The notes under the pieces were generated by a model. That model was not told the origin of the DNA. It saw only the letters and a program-made list of their open reading frames with translations, and did no database searches. Below are positions 41,286 to 55,162 of a stretch of DNA of 64,000 nt, in pieces (position 1 is the first letter of the stretch; every line of letters starts with the position of its first letter). Source of the DNA: Streptomyces sp. AC558_RSS880. Lineage in GTDB: Bacteria > Actinomycetota > Actinomycetes > Streptomycetales > Streptomycetaceae. The DNA lies in contig NZ_JAGMUJ010000029.1 of NCBI RefSeq assembly GCF_019049255.1, forward strand, positions 248,001 to 312,000. Direction: 5' to 3'. A program made the translations under genes and the position numbers.

Positions 41286-44242
41286 CAGGCTTCGGCTCCG
41301 GGGACGGCGGGGGCGGGCGCGGCGGGCTGCGGCGGCACGTACACGTACACGCCGAGGACGTCGGCGGGCTCCTGCGGGACGACCTTCAGGCCGCGGACGA
41401 TCTCCTCGTTGGCCTTGCGCACGCGGCGGTGCGAGGCGTCGAGTTCGGCGGCCAGACGGGTGCCGTACTCGGTGAGGTGCCCGGCGAGGCCGGGCAGGCC
41501 CTCAAGGGCGCGGGTGAGGGCGTTGCGGGCGGCCAGCTCGTGGGTGTTGGCGGTGGCGCGGGCGCCGAGGAGCGCGGCGGCCGCGTCGTCGTCCAGCCAG
41601 CGGGCGCGCTGCGGCAGGCCCTCGTAGGCGAGCAGGCGGGCGTCCTCGGCGACGAGCTGCCGCTCGCCGGTGCGGGACGGCAGGGTGAGGTGGAAGCGGT
41701 AGCGGACCAGGAGCAGCGTGGTGCGGACGGTGACCGCGTCCGTCGTCACCACACCGCAGCGGCGGGCCGGGCGGGGCCCGGGAGCCTTCGCGTCGAGCGC
41801 CGAGTCCAGGACGTACGAGGCGACGGCCCCGATCGCCGGATCGGTGCGCACCAGGGCGGCCTCGCCGCGCCCGATCGCCGGCGTCGTCCGGAACGGGATC
41901 TCGCGGTCCTCCTCGACCAGCCGGTTGCCCAGCGTGGCCGCGAGCGCGTCACGCAACCCCGCCGGGGTGCCGCCGACCTGCGCGGTGAAGTCGCCGCTGC
42001 CGTCACGCGGGTCTCGGACCAGCGCGTCCAGGTCCCGCAGCGCCTCAAGGGCGAACTCGCGCACCTCCTCCGCGCCGCCGAGCGCGGCCCGTACGGCGGC
42101 GACCTCGCGGGCCACCTCCTCCGGGTGGACGGCGCGCTGCGCGTACTTGGAACGGGACGTCCTCTCCCGCTCGGCGGCCGAGCTCCACTCCCGCTCGACG
42201 CGGTCGAAGGACTCCTGGTGGCCGCCCATTTCGAACAGGCTCTCCTGGCTGCCCTGCCGTCCGTGCAGCAGCAGCCACTCCACCACGGCGTCCGTGACGC
42301 CGGACGCGGTCTCGTCGGGCACGGAGACGGAGATGCCGAGGTCCTTCTTGATCTGGCGGTGCTTGCGGAACAGCACGTCCAGGACCTTGCCGTCGATGCC
42401 GTTGTCCTCGCCGTACATCGTGATGACGCGGACCTGGTCGCGTTTCTGGCCGTAGCGGTCGACGCGGCCCTCGCGCTGGTCGTGGCGGGTGGGGTTCCAG
42501 GCCAGGTCGTAGTGGACGACGGCGTCGAAGTGGTGCTGGAGGTTGACGCCCTCGGACAGGCAGTCGGTGGCGATCAGCACGCGGCGCACGGCCGGGTCGT
42601 CGCCCGCCTCGGCGGCCTCGGCGGCGAGCTGCTCGATCCGCTCCAGGCGCTGCTGCGGGGAGAGGGTGCCGGTCACGGCGGCGATCTTCGTCTTCCTGCC
42701 GAGCCTGCCGTCCAGTTGCTCGGCGAGGTAGTCGGCGGTGGGGATGTAGCGGCAGAAGACGATCGGGTGGTAGCCGTCGGCGATCAGGCCCTTCAGGTGC
42801 CGGATCAGCGCCTTCAGCTTCGCGTCCTCCGCCGGGCCGGTCAACTGACCCGCCCGCTCGGCGAGTTCGAGCAGCCGTGCGCCCGCGTCCTCCGACTCGG
42901 CGGCGCCGGGCGCGACGTCCATGCCCTCCAGGCGGTCGTCGTCGGCGGAGTCGGCGGCCACCGGGGCGCCCAGCACGTCCGCCTCCTGCGCGGTGCGGGC
43001 GGTGGCGGACTCGGAGCGGGTCCTCAGGGTCTGCGCGGCGGCGGCCGGGGAGGACACCATGGAGCGCAGCAGCGCGATCACCGACCACCAGGCGATCCTG
43101 GCCTCCCGCCGGCCCTGCTCCCCGGCCGCCTCGACGCGGTCGCGGGCGTAGGCGATGGCGTCGTCCAGCAGGGCCCGGTAGGCGGGGGTCAGCCTGTACG
43201 GCTCGTCCTTCGTCCAGCGGTCGGACGGGAACGCGGTCCGCTCGGCCAGCGAGTCGTCGGCGAGACCGTCCTCCTTGGTGAGGTAGTCGCGGACGTCGGC
43301 GCGCTTGCGCGCCACGAAGTGCTCGGCGAGCTTCGCCCGCCCCGCCGCCGTCTCCAGGTCCAGCGTCGCCAGTTCGGGTCGCACCAGGCCGAGCAGGTTG
43401 CGGAACGCGGACTCCTTGCCGGAGTGCGGGGTCGCCGTCAGCAGCAGCAGGTGGCGGTCGGCGTCGGCGGACACCTTCCGCAGCAGCTCGTGGCGGAGCT
43501 GGTTCGTCGCGGACGACGCGCCGCCCCGCGCGGCGTCGTCGGCGGCCACGCAGGTGTGCGCCTCGTCGACGATCACCAGGTCGGGGCAGTGCCGTACGAA
43601 GTCCTCGCGGTGGCGGGTCGACTTGATGAAGTCGGTCGAGACGACCGTGAACGGGTGCCTGTCGAACAGGGACTGGCCCAGCTCGAGGTCGCGCTCCAGG
43701 CGCGACACCGTGGACGCCAGCACCAGTTCGGCGTCGATGCCGAACTTCTCCCGCAGCTCGCCCTGCCACTGCTCGGCCAGCGCCGGGGAGCACAGCACCG
43801 CCAGCCGGGTCGCCTCGCCCTGCGCCAGCAGTTCCTTGGCGATCAGGCCCGCCTCGACCGTCTTGCCGATGCCGACGTCGTCCGAGATCAGCAGCCGTAC
43901 CGTGCGCTGCCGCAGCGCCATCAGCAGCGGCACCAGCTGGTAGGCGCGGGGCTCGACGGCGATCGACGCCAGCGAGCGGAACGGGCCCGCGCCCGACCGG
44001 AACCCGATGCGCAGCGCCGTGCGCAGCAGACCGGCGGCGCGCTGGTCGCCCAGGTCGGCCGGGCTCGGCGCGGCGAACTCGGCCGGACGCACCTCCTCGA
44101 ACGTGGGGAAGACGGCCGCGATGTCGTCCTCGCTCCCGCCCAGCGGGCGCAGCACCAGCATGTCGGGGGCGCTCTCGGGCAGCACCACCCATTCCCGGCC
44201 ACGGGCGGCGACCAGCGAGCCGGCTGTGTACGTGGGGCTCAT
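41285..44242 (-). CDS. SNF2-type DEAD helicase, DrmD-like
   Basis: A 985-residue SF2 ATPase. Residues 95-300 hold RecA domain 1: Q-like YQLVPLLMAL, Walker A DDVGIGKTVEAG (121-132), Walker B IVDEAHT (about 225-231) and LLLLTATPHSGK. RecA domain 2 has TDCLSEGVNLQ and HYDLAWNPTRHDQREGRVDR with the arginine finger. The C-terminal 300 residues are mainly helical with charged stretches. Size, motif spacing and position directly upstream of a 1370-residue adenine methyltransferase match DrmD of class 1 DISARM. The start ATG at 44242 is 41 bases after the stop of the kinase-helicase gene, so all belong to one transcript. Confidence 0.9.
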   Translation of the reverse strand: MSPTYTAGSLVAARGREWVVLPESAPDMLVLRPLGGSEDDIAAVFPTFEEVRPAEFAAPSPADLGDQRAAGLLRTALRIGFRSGAGPFRSLASIAVEPRAYQLVPLLMALRQRTVRLLISDDVGIGKTVEAGLIAKELLAQGEATRLAVLCSPALAEQWQGELREKFGIDAELVLASTVSRLERDLELGQSLFDRHPFTVVSTDFIKSTRHREDFVRHCPDLVIVDEAHTCVAADDAARGGASSATNQLRHELLRKVSADADRHLLLLTATPHSGKESAFRNLLGLVRPELATLDLETAAGRAKLAEHFVARKRADVRDYLTKEDGLADDSLAERTAFPSDRWTKDEPYRLTPAYRALLDDAIAYARDRVEAAGEQGRREARIAWWSVIALLRSMVSSPAAAAQTLRTRSESATARTAQEADVLGAPVAADSADDDRLEGMDVAPGAAESEDAGARLLELAERAGQLTGPAEDAKLKALIRHLKGLIADGYHPIVFCRYIPTADYLAEQLDGRLGRKTKIAAVTGTLSPQQRLERIEQLAAEAAEAGDDPAVRRVLIATDCLSEGVNLQHHFDAVVHYDLAWNPTRHDQREGRVDRYGQKRDQVRVITMYGEDNGIDGKVLDVLFRKHRQIKKDLGISVSVPDETASGVTDAVVEWLLLHGRQGSQESLFEMGGHQESFDRVEREWSSAAERERTSRSKYAQRAVHPEEVAREVAAVRAALGGAEEVREFALEALRDLDALVRDPRDGSGDFTAQVGGTPAGLRDALAATLGNRLVEEDREIPFRTTPAIGRGEAALVRTDPAIGAVASYVLDSALDAKAPGPRPARRCGVVTTDAVTVRTTLLLVRYRFHLTLPSRTGERQLVAEDARLLAYEGLPQRARWLDDDAAAALLGARATANTHELAARNALTRALEGLPGLAGHLTEYGTRLAAELDASHRRVRKANEEIVRGLKVVPQEPADVLGVYVYVPPQPAAPAPAVPGAEA

Positions 44243-44283
44243 GAGATGTCTCGGTTCCTAGAGGTCAAGAGGGGGTGAGGCGA

Positions 44284-50640
<6,357 letters not shown>

Positions 50641-50808
50641 TCGCCCCTCCCCAGTTCCGCCCGTCTCGTGCGAGACGGGTACATCTCGCAGGGAGCGTAC
50701 ACCTTCACACTTCGAGGAGGTTCCTTTCCGTGCGTTTACGTCGTCAACATGCTATCCCTCGCGTGGACACTAGGAGTGTGGCGTGTCTGGCGAGAGCCGC
50801 GTGCGGCT

Positions 50809-52719
50809 TCAGGACCGTCCGAGACTGATCGTTGCGTACGCGTAGGGCTCGCCCTCCCGCGGCGCGCGGTTCCAGGACCGTGTGGTCAGGTGCGGCAGGA
50901 TGCCCTCGGCCAGGGCGTGCCGGGGCAGGGACAGACCGAACTCGTCCTGTACGGCGGCCAGCAGGCACCGCTGGCGGTCCGCCTCGCCGACGCCGCGCAG
51001 GACCCGTTCCGGATCGAGGGCCCCGGGCACCGGCCCCGAGCGTTCGACGTCCGTGCCGCGCAGCGTGTACGCGTACAGCTGCTCGCCCCGCTCGGCGACC
51101 GACAGGTGGAACACCGCGAGACCGCCGTCGCGAGTGCCGCGCACCCACAGCACCACCGCGCGGCCGCCGCGCGAGGCGGCGGCGGCCGGGGAGACGAAGA
51201 AGTTCCCGGGCCCCGACGTCCGCGGGGCCGTGTCGAAGCCGAACGCCCACCCGGAGCCCGTCCGGCCCACCGCCACCACGGCCCGGTCCTCCCACGGCGC
51301 CGAGTCGTCCCGCTGCCTGCCGTCGTGGGGGAACCACCCGGCAGGGCGGACGGGCGGCGCGGTCAGGCCCACACCCCCGTCCTCCCCGACCAGGCCGGGC
51401 AGCGACTCCGGCTCCGCGTCCTCCACCCACAGGCACCGGTAGGAGCCGTACGGGGCGTTCCACCGCAGAGTCTCCGCCAGCCAGCACAGTCCCGGCGGAT
51501 CCAGGTCCGGCACCGGATCGGGCACCGGGCCCGGCCGGCCGGCCCGGGGCGTGGCCAGCAGCTCCAGTCCGCGCTCCCGCGTCACCACCGGACCCAGGAC
51601 GGGGTCCCCCAGCAGACCGACCGGTGCCAGCAGGTCCGGCACCGGCGGCGACCACGACGGCAGCGCGGCGCGGATCACCCGCCACGCCGCGTCCGTCTCC
51701 CCCCACCTCGCCGACTCCCACGCCTCGGCCACCGCCTGTCCGAAGGCACCCTCCGGCGCGTAGCGGTAGGTGCGGTCGCGCACCCGGGCCAGGATCTCGT
51801 CCGCGGCCGCCGTGACGCCGTCGTCGGTCTCGGTGCCCAGCACGAACCGGTGGGGCCCGCGGCCGGGACGCTCGTCCCGCAGGTGCGCGGCGGCCATCAC
51901 GGGCACCAGTTCGCCCGTGCAGCGCGGATCGGCGACGAGCTCACCGAAGCCGTAGTACCCGTGCCCGACGCCGTGCGACAGCGCCGCCAGCTGTTGCAGC
52001 ATGCCCCGGGCGCGGGGCCGCCCGTACCGCTCCGCCTCGGTGAGCAGTTCCCGGGCGGTCTCCCACCTCCCGCCCATGGCCTCCTCCCGCGCACGCTCCA
52101 CGTCGGCGTCCAGGGCGCGGGTGGTGTCGTTCACGAAGCCGGGGAGGCCCGCCCGTTCGGAGTGGAAGCTCTGGTACATCCGCTGCATGTAGGCGCGGAA
52201 CGACGGATACCGGTCCGGGAACTCGCCGCTCCACCCCTTGTAGACGTACAGGGCCCACTCGCCGTCCTCGTCGGTGTCGCCCGGGTCCAGCAGGGCGTAG
52301 GACATGTCCGAGTCGGTCTCCAGTCGCAGTGCCCGCCGCCACATCCCGGCCAGCAGCACCTCCTGCTCGGTCGAGCGCTCGGTCAGCGCCTCCTGGTAGC
52401 TCGCGGTCATGCCGAACGGATCCCCGAACCAGTCGATCTCGTGGGCCGCGCCCAGCCGGTAGACGGATCCCCCGTCGAGCCGCCAGCCGTTGCTGGCAGC
52501 GAGGAACCGCCGGTAGGACGGAGGAAGCCGGGCTCCCAGGCGCTCCTCGGCGGCGGCTATCTCCGCCTCGGCCGCGGGCGGGGCGGCGAGCGCCAGGTCG
52601 GCGAGGGTCATGCCGCCCTCCGTCAGGTCCTCCATGTCGTCCTCGTCCGGGACCCATTCCTCCTGCCAACGCCGGAGGAACTGCTGCCAGTCGAAGCGGT
52701 TTTCGGTCTCCTCGGTCAC
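50809..52719 (-). CDS. SMI1/KNR4 (SUKH) domain protein
   Basis: A 636-residue protein. Residues about 45-150 are a SUKH domain: AAEERLGARLPPSYRRFLAA then SNGWRLDGGSVYRLGAAHEI, with the characteristic Leu-Pro-Pro-x-Tyr and Asn-Gly. The middle is helical repeat-like, and the C-terminal 200 residues form a beta-rich domain (AVVAVGRTGSGWAFGFDTAP). SUKH proteins are immunity proteins against polymorphic toxins or scaffolds. The start GTG 52719 follows an inspection of codon use; a longer start is unlikely. It lies 168 bases upstream of the kinase-helicase gene on the same strand, so it could be co-transcribed with the defence operon. Confidence 0.85.
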   Translation of the reverse strand: MTEETENRFDWQQFLRRWQEEWVPDEDDMEDLTEGGMTLADLALAAPPAAEAEIAAAEERLGARLPPSYRRFLAASNGWRLDGGSVYRLGAAHEIDWFGDPFGMTASYQEALTERSTEQEVLLAGMWRRALRLETDSDMSYALLDPGDTDEDGEWALYVYKGWSGEFPDRYPSFRAYMQRMYQSFHSERAGLPGFVNDTTRALDADVERAREEAMGGRWETARELLTEAERYGRPRARGMLQQLAALSHGVGHGYYGFGELVADPRCTGELVPVMAAAHLRDERPGRGPHRFVLGTETDDGVTAAADEILARVRDRTYRYAPEGAFGQAVAEAWESARWGETDAAWRVIRAALPSWSPPVPDLLAPVGLLGDPVLGPVVTRERGLELLATPRAGRPGPVPDPVPDLDPPGLCWLAETLRWNAPYGSYRCLWVEDAEPESLPGLVGEDGGVGLTAPPVRPAGWFPHDGRQRDDSAPWEDRAVVAVGRTGSGWAFGFDTAPRTSGPGNFFVSPAAAASRGGRAVVLWVRGTRDGGLAVFHLSVAERGEQLYAYTLRGTDVERSGPVPGALDPERVLRGVGEADRQRCLLAAVQDEFGLSLPRHALAEGILPHLTTRSWNRAPREGEPYAYATISLGRS

Positions 52720-52853
52720 GGGCCGAGTGTGGCAGCCGCCACTGACATCGATACCGGTCCTCGGGTCCCGGCGGCCGTGGCCCGACCACGGGACGACCGG
52801 CGCCGCCTCGGCGGCGGTTACCGCGTCCGGGTCCGCATTCCCCTGGACCGCCC

Positions 52854-53264
52854 ATGACACCGGGCGCAGCCGGGCACCGGCCCCGCGTGCTCGTCGCCGA
52901 CGACCAGACACTGATCAGAACCGGCTTCCGGATGATTCCCACCGCCCGCGGGATCGAGGTAGTGGGTGAGGCGGCCGACGGGGCGGAAGCGGTCGCGGCG
53001 GCACGCGAACTCCAGCCGGACATCGTGCTGATGGACATCCGCATGCCGAACATGGACGGCCTGGAGGCCACCCGCCGCATCCTGGAACACGCCCCGGACT
53101 GCCGGGTGACCCAGGTGACCTCCTCCTCCAGCACCTCGCGGACCGCCCGGGCGGCCCGGCGCGTCCCGGTGGCCGGCACCGACCTCGGCCGGCACGTCGA
53201 CGGCATCATCCCGACGGGCTCTCATCGGCGATCACTGGTCGGACGGACACATCCGATCGGCTGA
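52854..53264 (+). pseudogene. Response regulator, N-terminal half only
   Basis: Reads a normal NarL-type receiver: RVLVADDQTLIRTGFRMIPT, and DIVLMDIRMPNMDGLEATRR with the phosphoacceptor Asp, up to EHAPDCRV at about 53115. The sequence then loses similarity (a Ser/Thr/Arg-rich run) and stops at 53264. The missing remainder, beginning LYEALRAGASGFLLKDAPP, resumes at about 53410 in the same frame. The gene therefore appears interrupted by roughly 300 bases. Confidence 0.7.
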
Positions 53265-53292
53265 CCGGCCATCGAAGAGACACGCGCTCACC

Positions 53293-53339
53293 CACCCCCT
53301 ACCGGGGTATCACTCCCGACTTGGCTCCCCAGGGTGACG
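53293..53339. repeat. Promoter-like block, copy 1 of a duplicated element
   Basis: This 47-base block (key motif TACCGGGGTATCACTCCC) is very similar to 54219-54265 (TACCGCGGTATCACCTCC), which lies directly upstream of the ABC exporter genes. Here it interrupts the response-regulator gene. The TACCGCGGTA core is a perfect palindrome in copy 2 and has one change in this copy, so it is probably a regulator-binding site. Confidence 0.6.
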
Positions 53340-53807
53340 TTCCGCCCTCCACCGCCTTCCTACCTTCCTCCCCGTCACCACGGACGAGACAGAGGGAGAC
53401 GGACGGATGCGCCGCTTTACGAGGCGCTGCGGGCGGGCGCCAGCGGCTTCCTGCTGAAGGACGCGCCGCCGACCGACCTCATCGCGGCGGTACGCGTCGT
53501 GGCCTCGGGCGACGCGCTGCTCGCCCCCTCCGTGACGCGCCGCCTCATCGCGGACTTCGCCCGGCAGCGTCCCGCCACCCGGGGCAGGCCCGCGCTGCGG
53601 CTCAAGGCCCTGACGCAACGCGAGACCGAGGTCCTCACCCTGGTGGCCCGCGGCCGGTCCAACACGGAGATCGCGCAGACGCTGGTGCTGGCCGAGCAGA
53701 CGGTGAAGACACACGTGAGCCGCGTCCTGACCAAGCTCGACCTGCGCGACCGCGCCCAGGCGGTGGTCTTCGCCTACGAATCGGGGCTGGTGGCCCCGGG
53801 CGAGTAG
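53334..53807 (+). pseudogene. Response regulator, C-terminal half with LuxR helix-turn-helix
   Basis: From about 53410 the frame reads LYEALRAGASGFLLKDAPPT, then LRLKALTQRETEVLTLVARG and RSNTEIAQTLVLAEQTVKTH, an intact LuxR DNA-binding domain with the end of a receiver domain. The receiver core is on the separate upstream fragment. It might still be translated from GTG 53334 as a stand-alone DNA-binding protein. No sensor kinase gene is nearby, in contrast to the system at 1640-3519. Confidence 0.65.
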
Positions 53808-53898
53808 GACGGCCCCCGACCGGGACCGCGCCCCGGGACCGCGCGCACGTCGCCGTCGGAGACGGAGGGGCCTCCTGCGGCCCTGGTGCTCGCACGCT

Positions 53899-53964
53899 GC
53901 TGGTGCTGGTGCTGGTGCTGGTGCTGGTGCTGGTGCTGGTGCTGGTGCTGGTGCCGGTGCCGGT
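53899..53964. repeat. Hexanucleotide tandem repeat GCTGGT
   Basis: Nine exact GCTGGT units (53899-53952) followed by two GCCGGT units (53953-53964). It lies between the regulator remnant and the exporter genes, outside any convincing gene. Such repeats expand and contract by slippage. Confidence 0.9.
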
Positions 53965-54218
53965 CTCCCTGATCCGCGCCTGACGGGTCGTGGTCCTGTT
54001 CGGGGCGGTTCGCTCCGTGTTCCCGGGGCGGGGTGGGCGTTTCCCACCCGGCATGGTGGCTGCCCGGCATGGTGGCTGCCGGGGGCAGCCCGGTCGATCC
54101 TTCCCCAGGCTCTCCTGCCGGCTCCGAGCCCGGGTGTCTCAGTCCGGCGCAGGCCGCGCTTCGCCCCCCAGGCCCCGGCGGTAGCACCAGCGACGGAGAG
54201 GGCCTGCCGTCCCTCCTC

Positions 54219-54265
54219 CACCCCCTACCGCGGTATCACCTCCACATTGGCTCCCGGGTATGACG
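54219..54265 (+). promoter_or_regulatory. Probable regulator site upstream of the ABC exporter (copy 2)
   Basis: Contains the perfect palindrome TACCGCGGTA (54226-54235), followed by an ATTGGCTCCCGGGTAT segment. It lies 67 bases upstream of the ATPase start. The near-identical block at 53293-53339 suggests it is the operator of the LuxR-type regulator whose halves flank it. Confidence 0.5.
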
Positions 54266-54331
54266 CCGGGCACGCAGCCGTCCTCGCACACTCCCTCCTG
54301 TCAGCACGAGAAGATCGCGAGAGGGCGGAAC

Positions 54332-55162
54332 ATGAGGCTACGCAGCAAGCGGCAGAAGACGGACGAACGACCGGAGGTCCCGGCCCCGGCCGCCACACCC
54401 GGTCTCGCCGTCGAACTGCGCGGTGTCCGGCGGCAGTACGGCCGGGGCGCGGGCGCCGTGCACGCCCTCGCGGGCGTCGACCTCGGCCTCCCGCGCGGCA
54501 CGTTCACCGCGGTCATGGGCCCGTCCGGGTCCGGCAAGTCCACCTTCCTGCAGTGCGCCGCCGGGCTCGACCGGCCGTCGGAGGGGTCCGTGCGCCTCGG
54601 CGGTACGGAGATCACCGGGATGAGCGAGAACGAGCTCACCGAGCTGCGCCGCAGCCGCCTCGGCTTCGTCTTCCAGGCGTTCAACCTGCTGCCGTCGCTG
54701 ACCGTGGAGCAGAACGTCCTGCTGCCCATGCGCCTGGCCGGGCAGCGCCAGGACCGCCACCGGGCGGCCGCGGTGCTGGCGCAGGTCGGGCTCGCCGACA
54801 AGGCGAAGCGCCGGCCCGGCGAGCTCTCCGGCGGCCAGCAGCAGCGCGTGGCCGTCGCCCGCGCCCTGGTCACCGCCCCCGACGTGATCTTCGCGGACGA
54901 GCCCACCGGCGCCCTCGACACCGGCACCGCCGCCGAGGTCCTCGGCCTGCTCCGGCACGCGGTGGACACCCTCGGCGCCACCGTCGTCATGGTCACCCAC
55001 GACCCGGCCGCGGCCGCCTGGGCCGACCGCGTGCTGTTCCTCGCGAACGGCGCCTTCGCCGACCGCCTGGAGCGCGGTTCGGCGGAGCAGATCGCGGCCC
55101 GGATGACCGTGCTCACCTCCCGTACCTCCCACGCGGGTGCGAGCGCGAGGGTGGCGGCATGA
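54332..55162 (+). CDS. ABC exporter ATPase (LolD/MacB type)
   Basis: A 276-residue ATPase. Walker A is GPSGSGKST, the Q loop GFVFQAFNLLPSLTVEQN, the ABC signature LSGGQQQRVAVARAL, Walker B VIFADEPTGALDT and the switch His is in MVTHDP. These features match the LolD/MacB/FtsE branch, which works with FtsX-type permeases in mechanical or drug/peptide export. ATG 54332 has GAGAGG about 7 bases upstream and follows a charged N-terminal stretch. It is coupled (ATGA) to the permease gene. Confidence 0.95.
   Translation: MRLRSKRQKTDERPEVPAPAATPGLAVELRGVRRQYGRGAGAVHALAGVDLGLPRGTFTAVMGPSGSGKSTFLQCAAGLDRPSEGSVRLGGTEITGMSENELTELRRSRLGFVFQAFNLLPSLTVEQNVLLPMRLAGQRQDRHRAAAVLAQVGLADKAKRRPGELSGGQQQRVAVARALVTAPDVIFADEPTGALDTGTAAEVLGLLRHAVDTLGATVVMVTHDPAAAAWADRVLFLANGAFADRLERGSAEQIAARMTVLTSRTSHAGASARVAA

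Noticed and set aside
38892..41627. A 911-residue plus-strand open frame
   Set aside because: Antisense to the adenine methyltransferase; composition only.
53899..53964. GCTGGT array as a possible CRISPR or iteron origin
   Set aside because: Units are 6 bp with no spacers and no AT-rich region or Rep gene nearby.
53635..54187. Minus-strand frames encoding Thr-Ser or His-Gln repeats
   Set aside because: Produced by translating the GCTGGT hexamer repeat; no start site or conserved domain.
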